From NCBI GenBank assembly GCA_024636405.1, contig JAGXHC010000113.1:1-37834 (forward strand): a DNA stretch of 37,834 nucleotides, written 5' to 3'. This DNA is from Sulfitobacter sp. Its GTDB lineage: Bacteria > Pseudomonadota > Alphaproteobacteria > Rhodobacterales > Rhodobacteraceae. Shown one piece after another: positions 1-9,751 of the stretch. The position numbers were made by a program, and so were the translations under genes. The number at the start of each line of letters is the position of its first letter. Position 1 is the first letter of the stretch. The notes under the pieces were generated by a model. That model was not told where the DNA came from, did no database searches, and saw only the letters and a list, made by a program, of their open reading frames with translations.

Positions 1-1530
1 GTCTTTGACGATGCCGACCTGGATTCCGCTGTCGAAGGGCTGGTGGATGCCATTTGGTTCAATCAGGGTCAGGTCTGCTGCGCCGGATCGCGCCTGCTGG
101 TGCATGAACCAGTGGCAGATGCCTTCTATGCCAAGCTGCGCGCGCGCATGGGTAAGCTTCGCATTGGCAACCCGCTGGACAAAAGCATTGATGTGGGCGC
201 GCTGGTCGATCCGATCCAACATGCCCGCGTTTCACAGATGCTTGACACCAATACGCAAGGCAACCGTTTCGTCGCGGACACACCGCTGCCTGAAAACGGC
301 TGCTACTATCCCCCGACATTGATCACCGGACTGCACCCCGCCGATCCGCTGATGCAAGAGGAAATATTCGGCCCCGTGCTTGTCTCCACCACGTTCCGCA
401 CCCCCGCTGATGCCGTGCAGCTTGCCAACAACACGCGTTACGGACTCGCGGCGACAGTCTGGTCCGAGAACATCAATCTGGCGCTCGACATCGCACCCAA
501 GCTGGCTGCAGGTATTGTCTGGATCAATGGCACCAACTTGATGGATGCCGCAGCGGGGTTTGGCGGTGTGCGCGAAAGCGGTTTTGGCCGTGAAGGCGGC
601 TGGGAAGGACTGGCAGGCTACACGCGGACCAAAGGCATCCGCAAACCGCTCAAGGACATCGCGGCTTTCACGGGCGACGGCGCACCGGCAGACCCCATAG
701 ATCGCACGGCCAAGCTTTATATCGGAGGCAAACAGACGCGTCCCGATGGCGGCTATTCCGCCGCTGTCTGGGGCAAATCCGGCTTGCAGCTTGGCCATGT
801 CAGCCTCGCCAACCGCAAGGACGTGCGCAACGCAGTCGAAGCGGCGCATGCCGCCAAGGGTTGGTCCGGCACCACTGGCCACCTGCGCGCACAAATCCTC
901 TATTATATCGCCGAAAACCTGTCGGCCCGTGCGGACGAATTTGCGCACCGCCTTGACGTGATGCAGGGCGGCAAATCGGGCAGCAAGGAAGTCGAGGCCG
1001 CCGTCAGACGCCTTTTCATCTATGCGGCCTGGGCGGACAAATACGACGGCCAGGTTCACGGCGTCCCGATCCGGGGCGTTGCGCTGGCCATGAAGGAACC
1101 TGTGGGCGTCATTGGCGCGCTCTGCCCGGCAGAGGCGCCATTGCTGGGCTTGATCAGCCTCATGGCTCCCGCCATTGCGATGGGCAACCGGGTAATCCTC
1201 TGCGCCTCCGAGCCTTTCCCACTCTCGGCCACTGATTTCAGCCAAGTACTGGAAACGTCCGACGTGCCTGGCGGTGTGGTCAACATCCTTACCGGCCCGC
1301 AGATCGACATTGCCGACCCATTGGCGCGGCATATGGACGTTGATGCTGTGTGGTGCTTCGGTGCCGGCAACCTCAGCCGCGTCGTCGAAAAAGCCGCAGC
1401 AGGCAATATCAAGCGGACATGGGTGAACAACCGATTCGCCCGCGACTGGATGGGGGCAGACGGTGAAGGCCGCGTCTTCCTGCAAGCCGCCACCGAGATC
1501 AAGAATGTTTGGGTGCCTTACGGCGAATAG
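1..1530 (+). CDS. ALDH16-like two-domain aldehyde dehydrogenase (5' end outside window)
   Basis: The reading frame is open from base 1, so the start lies upstream; 509 residues are visible. The first part is the end of a normal NAD(P)-dependent aldehyde dehydrogenase domain: the catalytic-cysteine motif GQVCCAGSR puts the expected nucleophile at codon 26 (bases 76-78), followed by the EEIFGPVL motif. After about residue 230 a second aldehyde-dehydrogenase-like domain starts (KLYIGGKQ, then an EPVGVIGALCP segment), but it ends without a cysteine loop. This active-plus-pseudo domain layout is that of the ALDH16 family, which in bacteria usually keeps the cysteine in domain one. The physiological aldehyde cannot be told. 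In relatives such genes often sit beside deoC, which would lie upstream and is not visible. An ordinary ALDH fused to an unrelated pseudo-domain is the alternative. Confidence 0.88.
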   Translation, partial: VFDDADLDSAVEGLVDAIWFNQGQVCCAGSRLLVHEPVADAFYAKLRARMGKLRIGNPLDKSIDVGALVDPIQHARVSQMLDTNTQGNRFVADTPLPENGCYYPPTLITGLHPADPLMQEEIFGPVLVSTTFRTPADAVQLANNTRYGLAATVWSENINLALDIAPKLAAGIVWINGTNLMDAAAGFGGVRESGFGREGGWEGLAGYTRTKGIRKPLKDIAAFTGDGAPADPIDRTAKLYIGGKQTRPDGGYSAAVWGKSGLQLGHVSLANRKDVRNAVEAAHAAKGWSGTTGHLRAQILYYIAENLSARADEFAHRLDVMQGGKSGSKEVEAAVRRLFIYAAWADKYDGQVHGVPIRGVALAMKEPVGVIGALCPAEAPLLGLISLMAPAIAMGNRVILCASEPFPLSATDFSQVLETSDVPGGVVNILTGPQIDIADPLARHMDVDAVWCFGAGNLSRVVEKAAAGNIKRTWVNNRFARDWMGADGEGRVFLQAATEIKNVWVPYGE

Positions 1531-1636
1531 GTACCCTGTTCTTCTGGCTTGAAATATCTCCGCCGGAGGCAAACCGCCTGTCCCGGAGGGACCGGCCAGA
1601 ATCGTGCGGCGCGCAGCGCCTCAATTCCGAAGTCGC
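1531..1636. terminator. Hairpin-rich convergent intergenic region, probable bidirectional terminator
   Basis: The gap lies between the ends of two converging genes. It contains consecutive short perfect stems: CTCC/GGAG (1558-1568), AGGC/GCCT (1567-1579, competing with the first) and GTCCC/GGGAC with a GGA loop (1580-1592). No long T run follows, so intrinsic termination is inferred from the position and stems, not from a classical signature. The AT-rich stretch leading into GC-rich stems resembles intergenic repeats I associate with this bacterial group; that memory is not verified here. Confidence 0.4.
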
Positions 1637-2953
1637 CTAATCCGCAGCGGTCGTTTCCAGTCCATCGGGCTGTCCGACCACCACAAATTGCAACCCTTTG
1701 GGGTCCAGCAATTCCGCTGCAACCCGTTTTACATCTGCCAGTGTCACCGCTTCGACCTTGTCGTTGCGGGTGGCGATGTAATTGATCGGCAGACCCAGCA
1801 TCTGCATCCCAACCAAGATATTTGCAATCGGCGCATTGCCGTCAAAACGCAGCGGATAGGCGCCGGTGATAAAGGTTTTGGCCGCCTCAAGCTCTGCCTC
1901 GGTCACACCTTCGGCCGCAGCCTTGGCCCATTCATCCCGGATCACTGCAATCGCGTCTGCGATGCGGTCGTTAGCGGAACTGACCGATCCCATATAGGTC
2001 TCGGCCAGATCGCGGGGCACGAGATAGGAATAAACCCCATAGGTCAGCCCGCGCTTCTCACGCACTTCGTCCATCAGCCGACTTTCAAAACCACCGCCGC
2101 CCAATACCTGATTCAGAATCGTCGCTGCAAAGAAATCAGGGTCCTCCTGCTTCATCCCCTTCTGGCCGAACAACGCCACCGATTGCGGCGTGGCAAAGTC
2201 CACCACTGTGACGCCCGGCGGAATGGTCACATCCGCCACTGGCGGCATGGGCGCACCAGTCTGGGGCAACCCGCCCAACAGATCATCAAGCAGTTTTCCC
2301 AATTCTTCCGGCGTGATGTCACCCACTGCGCCGACATAGATACGGTCACGCGCCAGCACAGCATCCTTGGCCTCTGACAGGTCATCACGGCTAAGCGCCG
2401 CAACGCTTTCAAGCGTGCCGTTCAGAGAAGAGGCATAGGGATGATCGCCGAAGGCAATGCCGTTAAACGTCTCGTTTGCAATGTCGTTGGGGTCTTTCAT
2501 GTCGGATCGAATAATCGACAAGACCTGCCCTCGTACACGCTCAACGGCATCGGTATCAAAGCGCGGCTCAAGTAGGGCAGCGCGCAGCAACGCGATGGAA
2601 GCCTCGCGATTTTCCGTCAGAAATCGGGCGGATACGGATACAGCATCAGCGGACGCATCAAAGCCAAACGAAGTTGCCAGCGCTTCGGCAGACCGCGCGA
2701 ATTCACGTGCGTCCATGTCACCAGCGCCTTCCTCCAGAAGTCCGGTCATCAGGTTGATCGCGCCCCGCTTGCCCGGTGCATCAAGCGATGCGCCGCCCCG
2801 AAAACGTATTTCCAACGCCACAAAGGGGATCGAATGTTCTTCCACCAGCCAAGCGGTTATGCCGCCGGGGCTGGTAACTTCCTTGATGTCGACCTCTGCT
2901 TGCGCAGGCAGACCAGCCATCAGGGCCAGCAGCAGGATATGGATCAGTCTCAT
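1637..2953 (-). CDS. M16 family peptidase, non-catalytic partner subunit
   Basis: 438 residues with a short signal peptide (about residues 1-19, ending AQA), so probably periplasmic. The M16 fold is indicated by the conserved C-terminal half with the EKRGLTYGVYSYL segment, whose Arg/Tyr pair is typical of the substrate-binding subunit in two-chain M16 proteases. The HxxEH zinc motif is missing: the equivalent position reads NLMTGLLEE. It therefore looks like the inactive half of a heterodimeric protease. Its start overlaps the stop of the catalytic subunit by ATGA, with a GAGGGGACG ribosome-binding site, implying coupled translation and a one-to-one complex. The natural substrate is unknown. 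Confidence 0.9.
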   Translation of the reverse strand: MRLIHILLLALMAGLPAQAEVDIKEVTSPGGITAWLVEEHSIPFVALEIRFRGGASLDAPGKRGAINLMTGLLEEGAGDMDAREFARSAEALATSFGFDASADAVSVSARFLTENREASIALLRAALLEPRFDTDAVERVRGQVLSIIRSDMKDPNDIANETFNGIAFGDHPYASSLNGTLESVAALSRDDLSEAKDAVLARDRIYVGAVGDITPEELGKLLDDLLGGLPQTGAPMPPVADVTIPPGVTVVDFATPQSVALFGQKGMKQEDPDFFAATILNQVLGGGGFESRLMDEVREKRGLTYGVYSYLVPRDLAETYMGSVSSANDRIADAIAVIRDEWAKAAAEGVTEAELEAAKTFITGAYPLRFDGNAPIANILVGMQMLGLPINYIATRNDKVEAVTLADVKRVAAELLDPKGLQFVVVGQPDGLETTAAD

Positions 2954-4293
2954 TTCGTCCCCTCGTCGCGCATCAGCCAGCCGGTTACAGAGACACGGAT
3001 GTCAAACACCTGTTTCCCCGCTTCCATGATATCTTCCGCGGTCACTGCCTCCAAAATATCGGGCCAGTCCTGCACATCCTGTACCGTCAGCCCAGACGTC
3101 AGGGCGCGGCCATATCGGCTGGCGACGCTGTCGGCGTCATCGCGGGCATAGATCTGGCTGGCGCGCAGCTGCAGCTTGATCCGCTCAAGCTGTTCTGCAT
3201 CGACACCGGTCTCCATAAAGCTCGCAAGGGCTTCGTCCAGCGCAGCCTCTGCGTCCTCAAGGGTCACACCGGGCACCGGCACCATCACAAGATCAATGGT
3301 TGTGTCGTCCAGGGAAACACCGCTGTAGAACGCGCCGGTATAGGTGGCGATCTGGGTATCGAACTGCAGTTTCTCTGCCATATAGGATGTCGTGCCCCCG
3401 CCCAGAATTTCCGCAAGAAAGGTCAACGCCGCAGCTTGTTCTTGCGCCATGTGATCCCGCTCCGGCGCGAGGTAGGAGCGGCTGATGTAGGGCTGTGCCA
3501 CCCGCGCGTCGCGCAAGGTCACGCGCCGTTCGGCGATCTGTGGCGGCTCTTCGGTGCGCAACCGCTCTGGCAATTCCGGGTTGGCGGGGATCGCGCCATA
3601 ATATGTCTCGGCCAATGCGCGCACGGCATCTGGCTGAACATCACCTGACACCACAAGGATGGCATTGTTCGGCGAATAGTAGAGCTTGTAAAAGTCCAGG
3701 GCGTCTTGAAGGTCAAGCTGCTGCATCTCGTGCTTCCAGCCGATCACAGGCGTGCCGTAGCGGTGATTGAGATACTGTGCCGCGCTCAGTTGTTCACCAA
3801 ACAGGGCACCGGGGTTGTTTTCCGTGCGCTGATTGCGCTCTTCCAGAATGACGTTGCGCTCTGTTTCGATGTTTTCAGGGGTCAGGCGGATGTTTTTCAT
3901 CCGATCGCTTTCCATCTGCATCATCAGTTCCAGACGGTCCGCCGCCACCCGCTGAAAATAGGCGGTGTAATCGTGGCTGGTAAACGCATTGTCCCGCCCA
4001 CCGTTGGCCGCGACCGTTGCTGAAAATTCGCCCGACTCCATCTTGTCCGTCGCCTTGAACAGCAAATGCTCAAGGAAATGCGCAACGCCCGATGATCCCT
4101 TCGGCTCATCTGCGGACCCGGCACGATACCACACCATATGCTGCACGACCGGTGCGCGATGGTCTTCGACCACAACAATCTGCATGCCGTTATCAAGCGT
4201 GAAAGTGGTGACGGCCTCATTATCGCGTGCCTGCGCAGCAAGGGGCAGTAGCAGCGCGACAAGCGCCGCTGCGAAACTCGGCATTCGGAACAT
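2950..4293 (-). CDS. M16 family zinc metallopeptidase, catalytic subunit
   Basis: 447 residues with an N-terminal signal peptide (about 1-22, ending AQA), placing the enzyme in the periplasm. The inverted zinc motif HFLEH is at residues 72-76, and a third ligand fits Glu152 in ILEERNQ, exactly 76 residues after His76 as in pitrilysin-type M16 peptidases. The ATG is preceded by AAGGAC at good spacing. It is followed by the inactive partner through a 4-base overlap. Members of this family degrade peptides or processed signal fragments in the cell envelope. Location downstream of lspA and a lipoprotein gene suggests envelope housekeeping, but that is inference. Confidence 0.93.
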   Translation of the reverse strand: MFRMPSFAAALVALLLPLAAQARDNEAVTTFTLDNGMQIVVVEDHRAPVVQHMVWYRAGSADEPKGSSGVAHFLEHLLFKATDKMESGEFSATVAANGGRDNAFTSHDYTAYFQRVAADRLELMMQMESDRMKNIRLTPENIETERNVILEERNQRTENNPGALFGEQLSAAQYLNHRYGTPVIGWKHEMQQLDLQDALDFYKLYYSPNNAILVVSGDVQPDAVRALAETYYGAIPANPELPERLRTEEPPQIAERRVTLRDARVAQPYISRSYLAPERDHMAQEQAAALTFLAEILGGGTTSYMAEKLQFDTQIATYTGAFYSGVSLDDTTIDLVMVPVPGVTLEDAEAALDEALASFMETGVDAEQLERIKLQLRASQIYARDDADSVASRYGRALTSGLTVQDVQDWPDILEAVTAEDIMEAGKQVFDIRVSVTGWLMRDEGTK

Positions 4294-4358
4294 ATTCAGT
4301 CCTTAAAAAGCATCTTGCTCAGCCTAAGCTACGCAGCTTTGCGCAGGTTTCAAGCCAA

Positions 4359-4877
4359 TCAGCGTAAACGTGATCTTGCCGCCGGCGGAGCCGATGGGGT
4401 GCGTGCGCCTGCGCGACGCCAGCGGGCAGCTTCGTTTTGCGCGTTCAGTGCCTGCTTTTTATAAACTTGGTTGTAGCGGTCCACAGGCACGATGCGGAAC
4501 TGGGTAAGGCGACCACGGCGTCTGCGGAAGTCTGCATCCGTCTGCGCCAGCGTTTCACGAATGTCGCCATTTACGCCCAGTCGGCTGGCGTGAGCCACAA
4601 GTGCGCCGTCTGCTGCGGGCACCGGTCCCGTTGTCGCCGCAGGATTGCCGCCGAATGCCGTGACCCCTTCCATCAAGGGATTGCGGTCGGTCAAGTTTGC
4701 CTGTCCCGGCGTCGGCACGGGCAGCGCATTGTAACTCGACGGCGATTCCAGCGGCTTTACCGGCGCGATCATGAATTCGTCAGGCCCGCCCGAATTGGAA
4801 CTGAGATCGCGCAATCCTTGATTGCTGCACGCAGCAACAGCCAGCGGGATCAGGAAAAGAACGGCGAAAAGGCGCAT
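4359..4877 (-). CDS. BamF-like lipoprotein (DUF3035 type)
   Basis: 172 residues. The N terminus is a lipoprotein signal peptide with lipobox VAAC at residues 14-17, so mature lipid attachment is at Cys17. The following low-complexity segment PDEFMIAPVKPLESP and the PxPTPGQANLTDRNP stretch match what I know of alphaproteobacterial DUF3035 proteins, described as a BamF subunit of the outer-membrane beta-barrel assembly machine. The C terminus is basic and proline/alanine-rich. A clear AAGGAGA site precedes the ATG. The gene follows lspA, the peptidase that would process it, and precedes the two M16 genes. Identification as BamF is from pattern memory; envelope lipoprotein is secure. Confidence 0.72.
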   Translation of the reverse strand: MRLFAVLFLIPLAVAACSNQGLRDLSSNSGGPDEFMIAPVKPLESPSSYNALPVPTPGQANLTDRNPLMEGVTAFGGNPAATTGPVPAADGALVAHASRLGVNGDIRETLAQTDADFRRRRGRLTQFRIVPVDRYNQVYKKQALNAQNEAARWRRAGARTPSAPPAARSRLR

Positions 4878-4928
4878 GGGTCGTCTCCTTCGGGTCTGTC
4901 TTTCAATATCGCAGGCGGGCGGTCAATG

Positions 4929-5426
4929 TCACTGACCTTTTTTTCTGCGCCGCTTGGGAGCGGTTTTTGCGTCACTCGTGAACACGATCAGCCCGATGGC
5001 CCCGGCGAAAATAAAGACATCAGCAAGATTGTAGACAAACGGATTGTTCAATCCACAACAAGAATTATTCATAAAATCAAGAACGTATCCATAGACCAGC
5101 CGATCAACGACATTGGCCAGCGCGCCGCCCACCAGCAATCCCGCACCGATCTGCGCCCAGCGACCGTTCTTGCTGCGTGTGATCCAAACAGTGACGGCGA
5201 TACAAATCACCACAGCCAGCGCGATCAGAATCCAGCGGCTTGCCTCTGACCCCTCTCCGAAAAGGCCAAAGTTGATGCCGCGGTTTTCGCCGTAGCGGAA
5301 ATTCAGCAGCGGCGGCAGAACGTCAATGGATCTGACCCGCGCCAGTTCCAGCGTGTGAATGACCAGATATTTGCTGATCTGGTCCAACATGAAGGCGGCA
5401 AGAGCGGCCCAGTAAAAATTGCGCAT
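4929..5426 (-). CDS. lspA: Lipoprotein signal peptidase (signal peptidase II)
   Basis: 165 residues from the ATG; a GTG one codon upstream is also possible, but GAGGACAGG is well placed for the ATG. Four hydrophobic segments are visible (about 3-22, 64-82, 94-112, 132-150). The aspartate protease dyad fits Asp117 in YVLDF and Asp136 in YNLADVF, 19 residues apart as in characterised LspA enzymes, with the conserved NVVDR before them. The enzyme cleaves prolipoproteins in the inner membrane after diacylglyceryl transfer. It lies only 9 bases after purH and precedes a lipoprotein gene in the same direction. The C-terminal tail is strongly basic (KRRRKKGQ). Confidence 0.97.
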   Translation of the reverse strand: MRNFYWAALAAFMLDQISKYLVIHTLELARVRSIDVLPPLLNFRYGENRGINFGLFGEGSEASRWILIALAVVICIAVTVWITRSKNGRWAQIGAGLLVGGALANVVDRLVYGYVLDFMNNSCCGLNNPFVYNLADVFIFAGAIGLIVFTSDAKTAPKRRRKKGQ

Positions 5427-5435
5427 CACCTGTCC

Positions 5436-7022
5436 TCAGTGCCGGAAGTGGCGCATGCCGGTAAACACCATGGCAAGGCCCGCTTCATCCGCCGCCGCAA
5501 TCACCTCGTCATCGCGCATCGAGCCGCCGGGCTGTATCAGCGCCGTCGCCCCCGCTTCGGCGGCGGTGATCAGGCCATCCGCAAAAGGAAAAAACGCATC
5601 CGAAGCCACAACGGAGCCGTGGGTCAGTGGCGCAGGCAATCCCATCGCGTCGGCCATTTCCTGCGCTTTGCGGGCCGCAATCCGGGTGCTGTCCACGCGG
5701 CTCATCTGCCCTGCACCGACACCGACGGTGGCACCGTCCTTGACGTAGATGATGGCGTTGGATTTGACGTGTTTCGCCACAATCCAGGCAAAAAGCAGAT
5801 CGTCCATTTCCTGCGGGTTTGGCGCGCGCTTGGTCACGATTTTCAAATCATCGCGCGTGATACGGCCAACGTCCTTGTCCTGCACCAGAAATCCGCCCCC
5901 GACCTGCCGCACAGTCAGCGCCGCCGCTGCCGGGTTGGCAAGGCCATCGGTGGTCAGCAGGCGCAGGTTCTTCTTGCGGCTGAAAACTTCGATGGCATCG
6001 GCGTCGGCACCGGGTGCGATGACGACTTCGGTAAAAACGTCGCTGATGGCCTCGGCGGTGGGGCCGTCCAACGGCTGGTTCAGCGCAATTATCCCACCGA
6101 ATGCCGAGGTCCGGTCGCAATCGAATGCGCGCGTATAGGCCTCCAGCATCGACGCACCACGCGACACGCCGCAAGGGTTGGCGTGTTTGATGATGGCGCA
6201 GGCCGGACCCAGATCCGCGTCAAATTCGCTGACCAGCGCAAATGCCGCGTCGGTATCATTGATATTGTTGTAGCTTAGTTCTTTGCCCTGATGCTGTGTC
6301 GCAGTGGCAAGGCTGGGGGCCGTGGACCCATCGATGTAGAAAGCCGCATTCTGATGCGGGTTTTCACCGTAGCGCAACGTCTGGGTCAACGTCCCGCCAA
6401 AGCTGCGGCGGCGCGGTGTGCCGGCCCCAGCATCTGCCATCCATGTACTCACAGCCGTGTCATATGCAGCGGTGCGCGCATAGGCTGTCTGTGCCAGACG
6501 TTGGCGCAAAGCATAGCGCGTCCGGCCATCGTGCGTGCCAAGTTCAGCAAGGAACGGCGCATAGTCTTCGGTGTCGACGATTACGCTGACGAAACCGTGG
6601 TTCTTCGCCGCAGATCGGATCATTGCCGGGCCGCCGATGTCGATATTTTCAATCACCTCGGCATAGGCGGCACCTTTGGCCACGGTCGCCTCGAACGGAT
6701 AGAGATTAACCACCACCAGATCAATCGCATCAATCCCGTGGGTGTCCATTGCCGCAAGGTGATCATCGTTGTCCTGCAACGCCAGCAGACCACCGTGCAC
6801 CGCCGGGTGCAGCGTCTTTACCCGGCCGTCCATCATCTCGGGGTATCCCGTCACATCGGCCACATCGCGCACCTCAAGTCCTGCGTCGCGCAGCGCTTTT
6901 GCGGTCCCTCCGGTGCTGAGCAATTCCACGCCGTGCGCGGCAAGGGCGCGGCCCAGTTCGGCCAGCCCGGTCTTGTCGGAAACCGACAGCAGGGCGCGTT
7001 TTACGGGGTGCAGATCGGGCAT
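5436..7022 (-). CDS. purH: Bifunctional AICAR transformylase / IMP cyclohydrolase
   Basis: 528 residues from the ATG at 7022, which has AAGGACC upstream; the frame extends a further 38 codons upstream into the heparinase-like gene, but that part lacks family sequence. The N-terminal methylglyoxal-synthase-like cyclohydrolase domain begins with [10 protein letters not shown] and carries STGGTAKAL. The C-terminal transformylase domain has the catalytic KHANPCG motif, and the protein ends MRHFRH, typical of PurH. It catalyses the last two steps of IMP synthesis, using 10-formyl-tetrahydrofolate. It starts 16 bases after the heparinase-like gene ends and runs into lspA, so these genes are probably co-transcribed. 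Confidence 0.98.
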   Translation of the reverse strand: MPDLHPVKRALLSVSDKTGLAELGRALAAHGVELLSTGGTAKALRDAGLEVRDVADVTGYPEMMDGRVKTLHPAVHGGLLALQDNDDHLAAMDTHGIDAIDLVVVNLYPFEATVAKGAAYAEVIENIDIGGPAMIRSAAKNHGFVSVIVDTEDYAPFLAELGTHDGRTRYALRQRLAQTAYARTAAYDTAVSTWMADAGAGTPRRRSFGGTLTQTLRYGENPHQNAAFYIDGSTAPSLATATQHQGKELSYNNINDTDAAFALVSEFDADLGPACAIIKHANPCGVSRGASMLEAYTRAFDCDRTSAFGGIIALNQPLDGPTAEAISDVFTEVVIAPGADADAIEVFSRKKNLRLLTTDGLANPAAAALTVRQVGGGFLVQDKDVGRITRDDLKIVTKRAPNPQEMDDLLFAWIVAKHVKSNAIIYVKDGATVGVGAGQMSRVDSTRIAARKAQEMADAMGLPAPLTHGSVVASDAFFPFADGLITAAEAGATALIQPGGSMRDDEVIAAADEAGLAMVFTGMRHFRH

Positions 7023-7038
7023 GGTAAGGTCCTTTGTC

Positions 7039-8787
7039 TCAGTCTTCGTCGGCGAAGGGATCGTCTCGCGACAGATCCCGCACGCCAATCGCAGTTTCCT
7101 GCGCTTTGGACAAGGACCACCTGACACGGGTGGCATAAGTCATCGCCCGCCCTGACAGCACGATCTGCTGCGCGCTGCGGGGCTTGAGGCGCGTCGTTTC
7201 AAGATACACACCGGGTTCAAGCGACAGCGCATGGGTGCCATCGTGGCGGAACACCCAGATCTCACCGCTTTTGAGCGCCATGGAGATTGCCGCGCCGCCC
7301 AGATCCAGCGTCGCATCCACGTCCGGATGCAGGTGAAACCGGATATCAAATCCAATGCCTTTAAGCTGTGTGGCATCCAACGCCCGGTCAAATCGGCGCT
7401 TTTCCGCATCCTCCATTGCCAGCAGCATGTCTTCGCCCGCCATCGCGCGGCCGTCCAATGTAAGCTCAAGGGTGCGCGCATGGGTCAGGCCATGGGTATG
7501 GACGTAGCCGTTATGACCCCCCTGAAATCTGATACCGTCGGCGGCGTGACTGATTTCGACAGGCACATGGGTCGGCCCGTCGATCAGCGCCTCCTGACCG
7601 GTATCGGGGTCCAATTCCGCCAGTCGGGCGCTGGAATAGCCGCCCAGCGATAGCGCGGAATGCGACGGGGTCGCGCGTCCTGCGCGGCGCCAGTCAATGC
7701 CGAATGACGCGCCGGAGCCGCAGTTGACTACCAACGGTCGCCGGCCAGAGGTCAATTCGAACGCGAGGGTCGAAGCGTGGGCGTTGGCCGATGCAGCCCC
7801 GCGCGGCGGGGTGGCGGCATCAATGATGACGCTGCTGCGCCCTGCCGACAGACGTGCGTACCCCATGGACAGCCCGTCGGGCTGGCGGTGACGTACCCGT
7901 GCGGCGGCCAGTGCGTGGTCCAGCCATCCTTCGGCCCCACGCCCGCCACCGTGAAACCGCGCCAGCGCGCCATCGGAATGCCGCAGGGTTCGCAGGGTTG
8001 GCGCGATACGTTCAATCGCGGCAAGGTGCGGTTTCGGGGCGCCCCGACCTGCATCGCTCAGCGCGGCGGCGGCCCATGTCAGCAGGGTAAAGACGGCCAG
8101 CAGCTCCTCGGGGTTTCGGGTGGGAAGCCCGCCCTGCGCATCGATCTGGCTGGTGCATTCGCGTGCCAGCGCACGGATCGCAGGATCGGCGAGGTTTTCC
8201 TGCCCTTCCAGCGACAATCCCGCATAGATCAGGCCGGTCAGGGCCTCGAATCGCGGCAGACCCGGTGCAGCGGCGTGCCATCGGCGCGACAGAAACTGGG
8301 TCTGCTGTACAAGCGAGCGGTAGAAGGCCCGGCTGTCCTCGGGCTCTTGTCCGCGCAGCACAAAGATCGCGTGGTTGATCCACCTGATCAGGCGCCGTCC
8401 CGTCAGATCCGGGGTCCAACCCGGTCCGCGACCTTTGCCGTAATTCTCGATCCAGCCCCAGACCCAGCGTTGCGCCGCAGACCGCGCTGCGGCGTCGCCG
8501 ACAGCCGCCAAATCATCCAGCCAGGCAAACCCGTGCAGATCAGCCGCAAAGGCGGTATCAGGCGGCGCGATCTGCCACATGGATGTGTCAGGGTCGGCAA
8601 CAAGCGTGCCAGCAAACAGGAAGTTGCCTGCCATCAGTTGTCGGCCACGGGCAAAGGAACCAATGGTGCGCGGTTCCGGCGAGGACACGAATCCCGTCAC
8701 CTGCGCGCGGGTGCGCGTCGCCGCCCGTGCATGCCACAGGTTGAGAAACCGCGCCTTGCGGGCCTTCAGGTGAGAAGTCTTGAACAT
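7039..8787 (-). CDS. Heparinase II/III family protein
   Basis: 582 residues with no obvious signal peptide. The N-terminal two thirds is an alpha-helical toroid-type region ([51 protein letters not shown]), and the C-terminal third is a beta-rich heparinase II/III-like domain ([20 protein letters not shown] start, [23 protein letters not shown]). The family cleaves acidic polysaccharides by beta-elimination; the substrate here is unknown and no secretion signal is seen. Between rsmB and purH it occupies a conserved housekeeping position in relatives, which argues for a role in the cell's own envelope polymers and against scavenging. Alternative internal starts exist (for example the methionine near residue 52). 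Confidence 0.88.
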   Translation of the reverse strand: MFKTSHLKARKARFLNLWHARAATRTRAQVTGFVSSPEPRTIGSFARGRQLMAGNFLFAGTLVADPDTSMWQIAPPDTAFAADLHGFAWLDDLAAVGDAAARSAAQRWVWGWIENYGKGRGPGWTPDLTGRRLIRWINHAIFVLRGQEPEDSRAFYRSLVQQTQFLSRRWHAAAPGLPRFEALTGLIYAGLSLEGQENLADPAIRALARECTSQIDAQGGLPTRNPEELLAVFTLLTWAAAALSDAGRGAPKPHLAAIERIAPTLRTLRHSDGALARFHGGGRGAEGWLDHALAAARVRHRQPDGLSMGYARLSAGRSSVIIDAATPPRGAASANAHASTLAFELTSGRRPLVVNCGSGASFGIDWRRAGRATPSHSALSLGGYSSARLAELDPDTGQEALIDGPTHVPVEISHAADGIRFQGGHNGYVHTHGLTHARTLELTLDGRAMAGEDMLLAMEDAEKRRFDRALDATQLKGIGFDIRFHLHPDVDATLDLGGAAISMALKSGEIWVFRHDGTHALSLEPGVYLETTRLKPRSAQQIVLSGRAMTYATRVRWSLSKAQETAIGVRDLSRDDPFADED

Positions 8788-8969
8788 ATTTCGCGCTGCC
8801 CTTGACGCTCTATCGGCGTTTGAAGATCAACATAACGGCGCAACGGCCACGAGTCACCGCTTTTCGGCATCGCTGCCTCGTATCGGCGGGTTTGGTCGCA
8901 AAAGGGGCTGTTTACGACTGATGCGGCACCCTATCCTGAAGGCGGAACACCTGATCCGGAGCCGCACAA

Positions 8970-9719
8970 ATGATCGCCAGCCTGATGATGTACCTGCGCC
9001 CTGAAAACGCCGACGCGCATGGACGATATTGGGCTTTGATCCGCGCGGCGCTGGCGCGGCGCGGTATCGACAGCCCAGCGGCCATGTCAAACGAGGCCGA
9101 TGAATTTGACGTCTGGACCGCGCCGGATCTTGTGCTTAGCCAGACCTGCGGTATGCCCTATCGGCTTTGGCTGCATGACAAGGTGACGCTGATCGGCACC
9201 CCGGATTTCGGCGTGCGGGATTGCGCACCGGGCCATTACCGCAGCGCAATCGTCGTGCGCGCGGATGATCCGCGTGATACCCTTGCCGCCTATGCCAATG
9301 CGCGGTTTACCTACAACCAGACGTTTTCGCAATCAGGCTACGCCGCACCCTATCGCTGCGCGTCAGACCTTGGTTTCTGGTTCCCGGACCGCAGCCAAAG
9401 CCACGGCCACCGCAGTTCCGCGCGCGCGGTTGCTGAAGGCCGCGCCGACATCGCAGCACTTGACGCGGTAAGCTGGCGTTTGATCCGGAGATATGATGGT
9501 TTTGCGAAAGGCTTGCGGGTCCTGGACTGGACACCGCCGACGCCCGGTCTGCCCTACATTGCGGCGGCGAATGCCGACCGCGCGGCAACATTCGGCGCGG
9601 TAGCGGAGGCGATCACAGCGCTGACACGTGACGATGCAGATACGCTTGGCATCAGGGGACTTACAGAAATTCCCCGTGCAGAATATCTGTGCATAGCAAA
9701 TCCGCCGGAAGGATCCTGA
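8970..9719 (+). CDS. PhnD-like substrate-binding domain protein without signal peptide
   Basis: 249 residues. The sequence resembles periplasmic binding proteins of the phosphate/phosphite/phosphonate (PhnD/SsuA-like) superfamily: ASLMMYLRPENADAHGRYW at the start, then TAPDLVLSQTCGMPYR, a TYNQTFSQSGY segment and AEGRADIAALDAVSWRL, which is the usual ligand-lobe motif. An in-frame TGA six codons upstream of the ATG (GGAG site 8 bases away) rules out a longer N terminus, so the protein has no export signal and is probably cytoplasmic. No permease or ATPase is adjacent. It may act as a ligand sensor or sequestering protein. Function is unknown. Confidence 0.78.
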   Translation: MIASLMMYLRPENADAHGRYWALIRAALARRGIDSPAAMSNEADEFDVWTAPDLVLSQTCGMPYRLWLHDKVTLIGTPDFGVRDCAPGHYRSAIVVRADDPRDTLAAYANARFTYNQTFSQSGYAAPYRCASDLGFWFPDRSQSHGHRSSARAVAEGRADIAALDAVSWRLIRRYDGFAKGLRVLDWTPPTPGLPYIAAANADRAATFGAVAEAITALTRDDADTLGIRGLTEIPRAEYLCIANPPEGS

Positions 9720-9751
9720 TCTTAGTGCGCGATTTGAGCCCCGCCTGCATC

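Noticed and set aside
232..1572. 446-codon minus-strand open frame opposite the ALDH gene
   Set aside because: It mirrors the codon bias of the plus-strand gene, shows no family motifs, and is cut by the clear ALDH sequence.
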